From Pantoea sp. (GTDB lineage Bacteria > Pseudomonadota > Gammaproteobacteria > Enterobacterales > Enterobacteriaceae): DNA of 64,000 nucleotides. Under the pieces are notes generated by a model. It saw only the letters and a list, made by a program, of their open reading frames with translations. It ran no database searches and had not been told where the DNA came from. The stretch covers positions 62,001 to 126,000 of the forward strand of contig NZ_JAPWKD010000031.1 in assembly GCF_028283705.1 (NCBI RefSeq). The letters are read 5' to 3'. The translations under genes and the position numbers were made by a program. This document shows positions 42,791 to 51,968 of the stretch, in pieces (the first letter of the stretch is position 1; the number at the start of each line of letters is the position of its first letter).

Positions 42791-43702
42791 TTAAAACATA
42801 CCTGCAATTTCACCCATCAGCTTCAGGTCATCTTTGGAAATAGTCGTTGGGTGATTACTGTCATCGTTCAAAGAGACATAATAGTCATTGCTTTGGAGCA
42901 ATATCTTCGCCGTCAGTGGCGAAGTGTCGGTTAATAACACATTTGAAAATAACTTTTCCATCCGCGCCTGTACATTACCTGCGCCAGCAAGATTAACTGG
43001 CCGACGGTTCATATAGAGTAAAGCACTTTTCTTTGCCTTCTCTTCATCCTTGAGTATTTTAACGCGAGTCTCATTAAAAAAAGTCGTGAGCTTGACTCTG
43101 GCTTTCGCCATTTTCTTCATAGCATCCAGCAATTTTTTATTCGTTGCGACCTGGCGTTCAGAAAGTAAGTTGCGCACCGCCAGCGCGCAGCCGCTTGATA
43201 TTCCCAGCACACCAATGGCTCCCAGCGTATAACGCACATAGATATTGCTCATCAATGCTTCACCAGCCTGAGCGGCGGCCGTTGTGGCAAAAAGGGAACC
43301 GGCTCCCGAGAAAGCACCAATGACAGACACAACCTGGGCAGCCATAGAGTAATTACTTTTTTGTGTCTCGTCATACACGTTACCACCGTATCCCTTGATT
43401 GAGGTTGAATAATTCTGGAAAACCTCCTGATTATTATCCAGGGTGCTACCCGCCATATTCCTCAGGCCTATGCTCTCCTCCTCATCCCGATGCGGAGCAT
43501 AATCTTCCTCCTCAAGTCTGCGCTGGCTGGCAAGCTGTAACTTCATGAATTCATTCATGATACCAGAATCAGTATCACTTTCGAACTGTGCCAGAGTTTC
43601 GCTATCCAATTCATTAACAAAGGTGAGAATAACCCGCAGATCCTCCTGACTAAGCAGGCTCCCCTTTAATACCGACTCGACTTCCAGCGTTGGGTCTGCC
43701 AT
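42791..43702 (-). CDS. Hypothetical protein encoded after hcp; candidate T6SS effector with a transmembrane hairpin
   Basis: Protein of 303 aa. The first 115 residues are acidic and soluble. Two hydrophobic segments follow (about 119-142 and 157-177), both rich in Gly/Ala, joined by a short loop. Then come a charged helical region (about 180-225) and a polar C-terminus. No signal peptide. It is 20 bases downstream of an orphan hcp and has its own GAGGAG ribosome site. This layout (hcp then an unrelated gene with a membrane hairpin) is common for Hcp-carried, membrane-acting effectors. No immunity gene is evident downstream. I do not recognise the family; function is inferred from context. Confidence 0.6.
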   Translation of the reverse strand: MADPTLEVESVLKGSLLSQEDLRVILTFVNELDSETLAQFESDTDSGIMNEFMKLQLASQRRLEEEDYAPHRDEEESIGLRNMAGSTLDNNQEVFQNYSTSIKGYGGNVYDETQKSNYSMAAQVVSVIGAFSGAGSLFATTAAAQAGEALMSNIYVRYTLGAIGVLGISSGCALAVRNLLSERQVATNKKLLDAMKKMAKARVKLTTFFNETRVKILKDEEKAKKSALLYMNRRPVNLAGAGNVQARMEKLFSNVLLTDTSPLTAKILLQSNDYYVSLNDDSNHPTTISKDDLKLMGEIAGMF

Positions 43703-43722
43703 AGCATCTCCTCGTGGTTAAA

Positions 43723-44205
43723 TTATATTTCTTTATTTTGTTTTATATCCCAACCGGATTGGGTTTCAGCGCCTTTAGTGCCTTGTTCAGTCTGTTCCCA
43801 ATAATGCAGAGTCACTTTAGCCGCCTGGAAGCGATAGTTAACAACAATCGTGTCGGTGTGGCCTACACCAGCAAATTCGACCAGCGTCACCAGCACCTCT
43901 TCCAGAACGATACGGGAATATTCCACCTGAGAGCCGCCGGCTTTACATATGGAAATTTCAACTTTATTAACATGCTTACCGCTGGAACAGAATTTTAAAA
44001 TGGAGGGTGTGGATTTATCGATAAGTGCCTGGATTTGCAAATCGCGGTAATTGACCTTACCACTCCCGCCACCACCGCCTACCGCCATGTTACCTTGCTG
44101 AGATGCTCCCCAGGTAAATGACAATACATCTGTCCAGTTCTTATGATTTGAATCGTTTGACTCGCCGGTTACGCCTTCAACCTTTAAAAAAGTATCTATT
44201 GCCAT
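43723..44205 (-). CDS. hcp: Hcp family type VI secretion tube protein
   Basis: Protein of 160 aa. MAIDTFLKVEGVTGESNDSNHKNWTDVLSFTWGASQ is the classic Hcp start, and the rest has the alternating beta pattern of the hexameric tube ring. A Gly-rich loop lies at residues 43-50. GAGGG precedes the ATG. No other T6SS structural gene is nearby, so it is an orphan tube protein that would use an apparatus encoded elsewhere. Confidence 0.93.
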   Translation of the reverse strand: MAIDTFLKVEGVTGESNDSNHKNWTDVLSFTWGASQQGNMAVGGGGGSGKVNYRDLQIQALIDKSTPSILKFCSSGKHVNKVEISICKAGGSQVEYSRIVLEEVLVTLVEFAGVGHTDTIVVNYRFQAAKVTLHYWEQTEQGTKGAETQSGWDIKQNKEI

Positions 44206-44511
44206 TTTATATTCCCTCAGGAGGTTTGAGATAATTTTCGTGATTAATAAGTAACCTTAACGTATTTTTGTTTCAATATTTTTAACTGGATCTGATAAAT
44301 TCCAGGAACATTCTTAAAAACGTGATCAGGGGGAGATACCCGGTCGGGCAGAACGTAGATTCAGGCTGAAAAACGGTCTGAAAAAGACCCATCGATGATG
44401 CCGTTTGCGATTGATGGGTAATGTCAGGCTGCGCATCCTGATTATCACCACACAAAAAACGGCTTTGAGATCCTGGAGAGGTGGGAGCTTTTTTAATTTG
44501 TGGCTAAGTAT
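44206..44511. other. Intergenic region upstream of hcp
   Basis: Holds the hcp promoter region and an inverted repeat CCCATCGAT (44388-44396) / ATTGATGGG (44410-44418), which may be a terminator-like hairpin for gntR, though no T tract follows. No gene seen. Confidence 0.4.
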
Positions 44512-45168
44512 TCAAACAAAATACGTCTTCAGCAAAATCGCCGTACCGTCATCGATCGCCTTTAACACCACCTGTTCAGCAGCCGCAACATCCTGCGACT
44601 GTATCGCCTCCAGCAGGCGATCGTAGTTGTGGCCTTTCACCATTTCCGTTGATTGCGGGTACAGGTAATTCAGGCAGGGACCGATCTGTACCCAGAGCTG
44701 TTCAATCAGCCCCACCAGCGTAGGCATTTGCGCGAAACCATACAGCGTAAAACGAAAAGCACGGTTCGCCTCCAGCGCAGCCTCCACTTCCCCGTTCAGC
44801 TTGGCCTGCATAAAGCGATTACAGAGTTTTTTCAGTTCGGTGAGCTGTTTTTTATTGATATTGGGCACAGCCATCCTCACCGCTAAGCCTTCCAGTTGCT
44901 TACGTATCAGTGTGATTTCCTGATAACGCGACAACGGCATATCCGGTACCAGAAACGCCGCTGCCGGCGTGGCTTTGAGCGCACCGGCAGAAACCAGGCG
45001 TAACAAGGCCTCACGTACCGGGGTGATGCTGGTCCCCAGTTGTGCCGCGAGATCACGGGTAACAAGGCGGGCGCCGGGTTTCAGTTTGCCGACAATCAGG
45101 GCGCTACGCAGGGTGGCTTCAACCTGGGCGGTCAGGCTCAGCCGCTGTGCTTTTTCCATCTCAATCAT
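44512..45168 (-). CDS. GntR-family regulator (FCD domain) of the peptide-transport cluster
   Basis: Protein of 218 aa. Winged helix RLVTRDLAAQLGTSITPVREALLRLVSAGAL at the N-terminus; helical FCD domain with ITLIRKQLEGLAVRMAV and later HNYDRLLEAIQSQDVAAAEQVVLKAID. The ATG at 45168 has AGGA nine bases upstream; an ATG three codons later is possible. It is divergent from the transporter operon starting at 45336 and is its likely regulator. Confidence 0.87.
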   Translation of the reverse strand: MIEMEKAQRLSLTAQVEATLRSALIVGKLKPGARLVTRDLAAQLGTSITPVREALLRLVSAGALKATPAAAFLVPDMPLSRYQEITLIRKQLEGLAVRMAVPNINKKQLTELKKLCNRFMQAKLNGEVEAALEANRAFRFTLYGFAQMPTLVGLIEQLWVQIGPCLNYLYPQSTEMVKGHNYDRLLEAIQSQDVAAAEQVVLKAIDDGTAILLKTYFV

Positions 45169-45335
45169 GCGTCTTGTCCTTTCCCGGATTCTGCAAATGG
45201 TAAGAAATTTAAATGTTTTGTTGCCATCAATGCTCGCTATAGGATATATCATGTATTACAAAACAAGCGAAGCACAGATTCCTGGCAGCACCACTCTTTT
45301 CACTACGTTACCGAATGCATTTTGGGATGAAGTTT

Positions 45336-46829
45336 ATGAGACTACCTGCAGTGAAGTTTGCTACTACAGCATTGTTGTTTGCCCTGTTGCCCACCACTCT
45401 GCAGGCAGCAGAACTCACCATTGCCCAGCCCGCATCGGCGACGGCGATGGACCCCGGCTTTCTCAAAGAAGCGGCCACCCTCGTAGATAACATCTTCGAT
45501 ACCCTGGTTCGCCGTGCCGACGACATGTCGCTGCAACCCGGTCTGGCCACTGACTGGAAAGCCATCAATGACACCACCTGGCAATTTAACCTGCGCAAAG
45601 GGGTGAATTTTACCGATGGCGAACCAGTGAATGCTGAGGCGGTGAAATTCTCCATCGACCGTATTCTGGATCCGGCCAACCATGCCCCGACCATCTCCTA
45701 CATCCGCACGATCAAGTCGGTTGAAGTGGTCAATGATTATCAGGTGCTGATCCATACTAACGGCCCGGATCCGCTGCTGCCAACGCGTATGAGTCGTTAT
45801 CCGGCCTATATCGTTCCCCCCGCTTACGTGAAAAAAGTGGGTGCCAGCGAGTTCGCGCGCAAACCGATCGGCAGCGGAGCCTACAAGCTTGATACCTTCA
45901 TCCCGGATGAAAAAGTGGTGATGGTCGCCAACGATGCGTACTGGCGTGGCAAACCCTCGATTGATCGCGTCACCTGGCGTCCGATTCCGGAAGCGACCTC
46001 GCGCATTACCGCGCTGCTGACCGGTGAAGTGCAGCTGGTGGAAAGTGTTCCGGCTGACCTGGTCCCGGCACTGAAAAACCGTCCTGGCGTGCAGCTTGAG
46101 CAGGTGAAAGGTGGCGGTCTGACCATTTATCTGGGTCTGAAAGACAGCGAAAAACCGCTTAACGACGTCCGTGTGCGTCAGGCCCTGTCGCTGGCGCTGA
46201 ATCGTCAGGCTTACACCCAGCAATTGCTGCACGGGTACGGCACACCAACCGGCACCATGGCCGGTGCCAATGACTTTGGTTATCTGGCCGTGCCGGCCAC
46301 GGTGCAGGATGTGGCAAAAGCCAAATCGCTGCTGGCGCAGGCAGGTTATCCGAATGGCTTTACCCTGCGCTTCCAGGCTCCGCGTCGCTATATCGCCAGC
46401 GCCGATGTGGCGCAGGCCATCGTGCAGGATCTCAGCGCCATTGGCGTAAAAGCGCAGCTGGAAGTGCCTGAGTGGTCGGTCTATACCCAGCAGGTTGCAG
46501 CACAGAAACAGGCTCCGATGTATATGCTGGCCTGGGGTTCAACCCAGACGCTGGACGCCGATGCCGCGCTGTTCCCGATTCTGCACAGCGGCGAACCCTA
46601 CTCCACAGTTAACGATCCTGAGCTGGATAAGCTGCTGGACCAGAGCCGCCAGACGGTTGATGCCGATAAACGCAAAAAACTGCTGGAGCAGATTCAGCAG
46701 CGTGTCGCAGAGCAGCAGCCACTGATTCCGCTCTATCGTGAAGATACCCTGTATGCGCACAGCGACAAGCTGACGTTTAAAGGGCGCGTCGATGCGCGTA
46801 TCCCGCTGTACGATCTGAGGCTGAAATGA
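45336..46829 (+). CDS. Dipeptide/oligopeptide ABC transporter substrate-binding protein (family 5)
   Basis: Protein of 497 aa with a signal peptide (MRLPAVKFATTALLFALLPTTLQA). The mature part has the DppA/OppA signatures DPGFLKEAATLVDNIFDTLVRR, WQFNLRKGVNFTDGEPVNAEAVKFSI and VRQALSLALNRQAY. The start at 45336 has GGGATG upstream; ATGs at 45315 and 45327 are also in frame. First gene of the operon; stop and next start overlap. Confidence 0.88.
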   Translation: MRLPAVKFATTALLFALLPTTLQAAELTIAQPASATAMDPGFLKEAATLVDNIFDTLVRRADDMSLQPGLATDWKAINDTTWQFNLRKGVNFTDGEPVNAEAVKFSIDRILDPANHAPTISYIRTIKSVEVVNDYQVLIHTNGPDPLLPTRMSRYPAYIVPPAYVKKVGASEFARKPIGSGAYKLDTFIPDEKVVMVANDAYWRGKPSIDRVTWRPIPEATSRITALLTGEVQLVESVPADLVPALKNRPGVQLEQVKGGGLTIYLGLKDSEKPLNDVRVRQALSLALNRQAYTQQLLHGYGTPTGTMAGANDFGYLAVPATVQDVAKAKSLLAQAGYPNGFTLRFQAPRRYIASADVAQAIVQDLSAIGVKAQLEVPEWSVYTQQVAAQKQAPMYMLAWGSTQTLDADAALFPILHSGEPYSTVNDPELDKLLDQSRQTVDADKRKKLLEQIQQRVAEQQPLIPLYREDTLYAHSDKLTFKGRVDARIPLYDLRLK

Positions 46830-47674
46830 TTACGCCAGCGGCAGCGTTACAACGTCGCCCACGCCGGATTTTTTACGGTGACGCCGTGATCGGCAGCCTG
46901 CTGCTGATCGTGGTGATTGTGGCTGCGTTGATTTCCCCCTGGCTGCCGCTGCCTGATCCCTTAACTAATCAGCTGGCCGACATGTTTTTGCCACCCGGTA
47001 GTCCCGGCCACTGGCTGGGCACCGATCAGTTAGGACGTGATTTGTTATCGCGCATTCTGGCCGGTACCCGCCTTTCATTGCTGGTGGTGGTACTGGCGGC
47101 GGCCATTGGTGCAGTAGCGGGGGTCGCACTGGGCATGATCGCCGGTTATGCCGGTGGCTGGGTTGATGCCCTGATTATGCGCCTGATTGATATTCAGCTG
47201 GCGGTGCCGTTTATTCTGCTGATTTTGCTGGTTATTGCGCTAATGGGAACGTCCACCACCAACATCATCGTGATCATGGGGGTGACCAGCTGGGCGATCT
47301 ATGCGCGTGTGGCCCGTGCCAAAACGCTGGAAATCCGCGAGCTGGAGTACATCCAGGCGGCGAAGGCGATGGGGTTCTCGCCGCTGCGCATCCTGCTGCG
47401 CCATATTCTCCCGAACCTGCTCACCCCACTGGTGGTGCTGCTGACGCTGGATATTCCGCGTCTGATTGTACTGGAAGCGTCGGTCGGTTTTCTCGGTATG
47501 GGCATTCAGCCGCCAACCCCCACGCTGGGTAATCTGATTGGCGAAGGCCGTTCCTATATGTTGCTGGCGCAATGGCTGGTGCTGTATCCCGGCCTGGTGA
47601 TTGCCGCGCTGGTGATTGGCTGCAACCTGCTGGGCGATGCGCTACTGCGCCGCACCCACACGAGGCTTGACTAA
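46826..47674 (+). CDS. Peptide ABC transporter permease (DppC-like)
   Basis: Inner-membrane permease of 282 aa with an N-terminal cytoplasmic arm and six hydrophobic segments. LGTDQLGRDLLSRILAGTRLSL and the EAA-loop ELEYIQAAKAMGFSPLRILLRHILPN are characteristic of DppC/OppC. The ATG overlaps the stop of the binding-protein gene. Unusually, the C-type permease precedes the B-type one. Confidence 0.9.
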   Translation: MITPAAALQRRPRRIFYGDAVIGSLLLIVVIVAALISPWLPLPDPLTNQLADMFLPPGSPGHWLGTDQLGRDLLSRILAGTRLSLLVVVLAAAIGAVAGVALGMIAGYAGGWVDALIMRLIDIQLAVPFILLILLVIALMGTSTTNIIVIMGVTSWAIYARVARAKTLEIRELEYIQAAKAMGFSPLRILLRHILPNLLTPLVVLLTLDIPRLIVLEASVGFLGMGIQPPTPTLGNLIGEGRSYMLLAQWLVLYPGLVIAALVIGCNLLGDALLRRTHTRLD

Positions 47675-47675
47675 A

Positions 47676-48590
47676 ATGCTGAACATTTTAATCAACCGCC
47701 TCGGTCAGTCGGTGCTGGTGCTGCTGGGGGTATCGCTGCTGATTTTCTTCAGCCTGCATCTGACCGGTGATCCGGCAGCGTTAATGATGCCACCGGGTTC
47801 CAGCCAGCAGGAAATCGCTCACTTTCGGCACAGCATGGGCTTCGATCGTCCGCTGCTGTGGCAGTACGGTCATTACCTGAGCGGCGTGCTACAGGGTGAT
47901 TTCGGTGAATCGCTGCGCTACAGCCAGCCCGTGCTGGCGCTGATTGGCGAGCGGTTGCCCGCCACCGCCCTGCTGGCTGTCAGTGCGCTGGCCTGGAGCT
48001 CGTTACTCGGTCTGCTGCTGGGCATCGTCAGCGCCCTGCGACCACACAGCTTCTGGGATTTGCTTTGCCGCCTGGTGGCCTTTAGCGGCCAGGCCGTGCC
48101 AGTGTTCTGGCTGGGACTGCTGATGATCTTATTCTTCAGCCTTCATCTGCAATGGCTGCCCTCCAGTGGCTACGGCAGCTTTTCCGCGCTGGTTATGCCC
48201 GCTGTCAGCCTGGGGGCGTTTTATATGAGCGCCGTCGCGCGTCTGACCCGCGCCAGTCTGCTGGATGTGCTGCAACAGGATTATATCCGCACCGCACGTG
48301 CTAAAGGGCTGAGCGCCTGGCGCATCGTGGTACGACATGGGTTGCGCAATGCGTTGATTCCGGTGATTACCGTGCAGGGCATGTACTTTGCCTCGCTGCT
48401 GGGTGGTGCGCTGGTGACTGAGATTATCTTTGCCTGGCCGGGAATTGGTCGTCTGGCGATTCAGGCGATTCAGAACCGCGACTTCCCGCTGGTGCAGGCC
48501 ATCGTGCTGCTGGCCGCGCTGGTGTTTGTGGTGATCAATTTGATGATCGACCTGCTGTATCTGGTGCTTAACCCGAGGATCCGCCTGTGA
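47676..48590 (+). CDS. Peptide ABC transporter permease (DppB-like)
   Basis: Permease of 304 aa. NILINRLGQSVLVLLGVSLLIFF at the start, then LTGDPAALMMPPGSS and the loop DYIRTARAKGLSAWRIVVRHGLRNALIPV mark it as DppB/OppB. One base separates it from the DppC-like gene; GAGG lies upstream. Its stop overlaps the GTG of the next gene. Confidence 0.9.
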   Translation: MLNILINRLGQSVLVLLGVSLLIFFSLHLTGDPAALMMPPGSSQQEIAHFRHSMGFDRPLLWQYGHYLSGVLQGDFGESLRYSQPVLALIGERLPATALLAVSALAWSSLLGLLLGIVSALRPHSFWDLLCRLVAFSGQAVPVFWLGLLMILFFSLHLQWLPSSGYGSFSALVMPAVSLGAFYMSAVARLTRASLLDVLQQDYIRTARAKGLSAWRIVVRHGLRNALIPVITVQGMYFASLLGGALVTEIIFAWPGIGRLAIQAIQNRDFPLVQAIVLLAALVFVVINLMIDLLYLVLNPRIRL

Positions 48591-50014
48591 GCCGACTTAC
48601 CGCCACCTTAGACCTGCTGAGTGAGTTAACGCGCTGGCCAAGCGTGGCGGGTCAGCTTGCGGCACAGCGCGGTCTTGCCGCCTGGCTGGAAAGCTGGATG
48701 GTGGAGCAGCTGCACGCGACGGCCATCTATCCGGTTAACGCGCAACCTGCCGAGACACCCCCGGTGGTGCATGTGCGTATCGATACCGGTGCCAGCAAAA
48801 CAGTCGTGCTCTACAACATGTACGACGTGATGCCTGCTAATGACGCAGGCTGGGATGTGCCCCCGTTCACGGGTGGCGTTTGCCACTGGGACGAGCTGGG
48901 CGATGTCTTTGTCGGACGTGGTGCCGAGAATAATAAGGGGCCGGTCGCGGCGATGCTGATCCTGCTGCGCGAACTGTTGCAGGACAATCAACTCGCTTTC
49001 AACCTGGAAATCCTGCTGGAAGGCGAAGAGGAGATCGGCAGTGGCACGCTGCGGCGTTACCTCGCGCAGCAACCCTGTCCCGTTGCGCCTGCCGAGGCGG
49101 TGCTGTTTCCGTCACTTTGTGAATATGGTGGCGGCGCACCCCGCGTCTATCTTGGCTTTACCGGTCTCGCTAACGGACGCTTAAGCGTCACCGGTGGTGA
49201 CTGGGGTGGTCCTTCTTCCGCCATTCATGCCAGCAATGCTGGCTGGATTGCCAACCCTGCCTGGCGTCTGGTGCAGGCGCTGGATGCCATCGCACCCGCC
49301 AGCCAGAGCGGCGTGCTCGGCTATATCGCACCTGATGATGAAGCTACCGGGTTGCTGACCACCCTGGCGCAGTCATTCAGTATTGATGACGAATTACGCT
49401 TCCGCCGCAGTCAGCGCCTGATGATTGCAGGTGACACCGTCACCTGCCTGCAAACGTTGCTGGGCAGCGCAGTGCTGACGTTGGCCGAGTTACACAGCGA
49501 TCCCACCGGCGGACGTGGGGTCATCCCTTATCGCGCCAGTGCCGAACTGGCCTTCCGCATCCCGCCTGATTTTGATCAGGACGCGATGATTAGCGCCGCG
49601 CAACAACGTCTTACGCAACCAGATCTCTCCGGCACCACGCTTGAGTTATTGGATCGCTATCCCGGTACCCGCTTCCGCCGCCATGCGCGCGGCGTCGATG
49701 AGTTGATTGCCAGCTATCAGACGCTGGGAGCGGACCCGCAAATCTGGCCGTGGGCACCGGGATGCGCCCCCGCCTACGCCTTCGCCGCCATTGCGCCCGC
49801 CTTTCTGATTGGCGGGCTGGGCCATGGCGGCAACGCCCATGCCGTTAACGAGTTTGTCACGCTGACCGGACTGGAACGCTTCCAGCAGTCACTGAGCCTG
49901 TGGCTCACCGCATTCAATGATCCGGCCTTTGGCCGGGTCGCGCCACACCAGGGAAACACCAGAGAAGTACCAAAACAAAATATTACAGGTAACAACCATG
50001 AAGAAAGTCGATGA
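48587..50014 (+). CDS. M20-family peptidase-like protein with altered metal ligands
   Basis: Protein of 475 aa starting at GTG. The M20 fold is clear: EILLEGEEEIGSGTL has the catalytic Glu pair and GLGHGGNAHAVNEFV the late His. However, the usual GHYDV first metal motif reads YNMYDVMP (His to Met), and the bridging Asp motif reads GRGAENNKGP (Asp to Asn). It may therefore bind one metal or work differently from ordinary dipeptidases. Position after the peptide permeases suggests it handles the imported peptide. It overlaps the next gene by 17 bases. Confidence 0.8.
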   Translation: MSRLTATLDLLSELTRWPSVAGQLAAQRGLAAWLESWMVEQLHATAIYPVNAQPAETPPVVHVRIDTGASKTVVLYNMYDVMPANDAGWDVPPFTGGVCHWDELGDVFVGRGAENNKGPVAAMLILLRELLQDNQLAFNLEILLEGEEEIGSGTLRRYLAQQPCPVAPAEAVLFPSLCEYGGGAPRVYLGFTGLANGRLSVTGGDWGGPSSAIHASNAGWIANPAWRLVQALDAIAPASQSGVLGYIAPDDEATGLLTTLAQSFSIDDELRFRRSQRLMIAGDTVTCLQTLLGSAVLTLAELHSDPTGGRGVIPYRASAELAFRIPPDFDQDAMISAAQQRLTQPDLSGTTLELLDRYPGTRFRRHARGVDELIASYQTLGADPQIWPWAPGCAPAYAFAAIAPAFLIGGLGHGGNAHAVNEFVTLTGLERFQQSLSLWLTAFNDPAFGRVAPHQGNTREVPKQNITGNNHEESR

Positions 50015-50996
50015 TTTTAAACGCGTTCCGTTGGGGTTCTTCCCAACGCCGCTCGAGCCGCTACCCCGGCTCGGGGAGGCGTTGGGGATTTCTTTAACGA
50101 TCAAACGTGATGATTACAGTGGCTTCGGCGGCGGCGGCAATAAAGTCCGCAAGCTGGAGTACCTGATGGCAGAAGCCTGCCAGGCGGGCGTCAACGTGGT
50201 AATCACCACCGGCGGACATCAGTCAAACCACGCCCGCATGGTCGCAGCGGCGGCGCGTAAGTTTGGTATGCGTCCGGTGCTGGTCCTGCGTGGCAATCCC
50301 CCTGCCAGCTGGCAGGGCAATCTGCTGCTCGACAAGCTATTCGGTGCCGAGGTGCAGTTTCTCGACCCGGATGGCTATTTCAGCCAGATCGAAGGGGCGA
50401 TGCAGGCCCACGCCGATGCGGCTACCGCACGCGGCGAAAAGCCGATGATCATCCCACTGGGTGGTGCGACGCCGCTCGGCGCGCTGGGTTATGTGCGTGC
50501 AGTTGAAGAAATCAGCGCACAACTGGCGGAACGCGACGAGCCGGCACCGGATTTTATCATTGCCCCTACCGGTTCCGGCGGCACCCTCGCCGGGTTGCAC
50601 GTCGGCACACGTCGCTACTGGCCGCAAACGCAGGTTATCGGCATCAGCGTCAGTGCCAAAGCGGAGTGGTTCCAGCCACGAATTTCAGGTATGGCGCAGG
50701 ATTGTGCCGATCTGCTGCAATGGCCACAACGCTGGCAACCGGAAGACATCTGGATTGAGGACAGCTACGTCGGTGAGGCTTACGGTATCCCATCTGCGGG
50801 CGGTATCGATGCCATTTATCAACTGGCACAGCAGGAAGGCGTGTTGCTCGATCCGGTCTATACCGGTAAAGCGATGCACGGATTACTGTCGCTGGTTGAA
50901 CAGGGTCGCATCCCGCCGGGTTCCCGCGTGACTTTCGTGCACTGCGGCGGATCCCCGGCACTGTATCCCTTCGCCGATCGGCTGCTGGAGCGGTAA
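49998..50996 (+). CDS. D-cysteine desulfhydrase / ACC deaminase family PLP enzyme
   Basis: Fold-type II PLP enzyme of 332 aa. GFFPTPLEPLPRLGEALG, IKRDDYSGFGGGGNKVRKLEYL (PLP Lys), TTGGHQSNHARMVAAAARKFG and APTGSGGTLAGLHVG are in family order, and DPVYTGKAMHGL lies near the end. Relatives split D-cysteine to pyruvate, H2S and ammonia, or cysteate to pyruvate and sulfite. The neighbouring rhodanese supports a sulfur-containing substrate. The ATG at 49998 has AGGT eight bases upstream. Confidence 0.85.
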   Translation: MKKVDDFKRVPLGFFPTPLEPLPRLGEALGISLTIKRDDYSGFGGGGNKVRKLEYLMAEACQAGVNVVITTGGHQSNHARMVAAAARKFGMRPVLVLRGNPPASWQGNLLLDKLFGAEVQFLDPDGYFSQIEGAMQAHADAATARGEKPMIIPLGGATPLGALGYVRAVEEISAQLAERDEPAPDFIIAPTGSGGTLAGLHVGTRRYWPQTQVIGISVSAKAEWFQPRISGMAQDCADLLQWPQRWQPEDIWIEDSYVGEAYGIPSAGGIDAIYQLAQQEGVLLDPVYTGKAMHGLLSLVEQGRIPPGSRVTFVHCGGSPALYPFADRLLER

Positions 50997-51968
50997 ATGC
51001 GCGTGCTGGATGAAGCAACGGTCGCACTGCTGGGTGGTGACGATCCCGCGCTGGCACTGGCGGATGTCCGGGCGGTGATCGGGTTAATGCGTTCCGGCGA
51101 GGCACAAATGCCCGCCGAGAATCATATTGACCTCGCCACTCCGCTCGGTAAAGCGTACGCACTCCCCGCCAGGGTTGGCGGACATTTTAATGCTGCGGGC
51201 GTGAAGTGGACTGCACATCGCCCGCAACGCCCTGATGCGTTACCCGCCGCGCTGGCGGTGACGCTGATCAACGATGCCCTGACCGGCGTCCCCCGTGGTC
51301 TGCTGGCCAGTGGTGCATTAACGGCCGCGCGCACTGCTGCGGTGACCGCGCTGGCACTGCAATATGCTGCTCCGCGCCCGGTGCAACGCGTATTGCTGCT
51401 GGGAGCAGGTCTGCACGCACGGGCGCATCTGCGCATGTTGCAACATCTTTTCCCGGCGATCACGCAGATCGGCATGTGGAATCGCACGCCAGAAAAAGTG
51501 GCTGGCTGCTCCGCGATTACACCAGAACCCGATCTCGCTGCCGCATTGGCTCGCCCCTATGACACGGTGATTACCTGCACCAGTGCCGCACAACCGATCG
51601 TCGATACCTGTGCAGTACAACCTGGCCGGTTGATCGTTCAGGTGGGTTATCACGAAGTCAGTTTTGCCGCGATCAAGGCCAGCAGCCAGGTGGTGGTTGA
51701 TGCCTGGGGGGATTTTGCCGAGCGTAGTGCCAAAAGCCTGTTTCAGATGTACCGCGCAGGTGAGTTTGCCGCACAGGATGTGGCCGCCACACTGGAAACG
51801 CTGGTGATCGATGGCTGGCGACCTGCTGCCGATGACAGCGTGTATTTCTCCTCTTTCGGGTTGAATGTGTTTGATATCGCCCTTGCCGCCCGCGTACTGG
51901 CGGCCGCAGAGCAACAGCAACTGGGAACGCTACACCCCCTGTTTAACGGAGTCGCGGATGATCATTAA
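50997..51968 (+). CDS. Ornithine cyclodeaminase/mu-crystallin family protein
   Basis: NAD(P)-dependent enzyme of 323 aa. GGHFNAAGVKWTAHRPQ carries the substrate lysine; the nucleotide fold reads RVLLLGAGLHARAHLRML, and VQVGYHEVSFAAI and the C-terminal DIALAARVLAAA are also typical. It begins directly after the stop of the PLP enzyme. Members act as cyclodeaminases or imine reductases, so it could reduce an imine released by the preceding enzyme; the substrate is not known. Confidence 0.85.
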   Translation: MRVLDEATVALLGGDDPALALADVRAVIGLMRSGEAQMPAENHIDLATPLGKAYALPARVGGHFNAAGVKWTAHRPQRPDALPAALAVTLINDALTGVPRGLLASGALTAARTAAVTALALQYAAPRPVQRVLLLGAGLHARAHLRMLQHLFPAITQIGMWNRTPEKVAGCSAITPEPDLAAALARPYDTVITCTSAAQPIVDTCAVQPGRLIVQVGYHEVSFAAIKASSQVVVDAWGDFAERSAKSLFQMYRAGEFAAQDVAATLETLVIDGWRPAADDSVYFSSFGLNVFDIALAARVLAAAEQQQLGTLHPLFNGVADDH

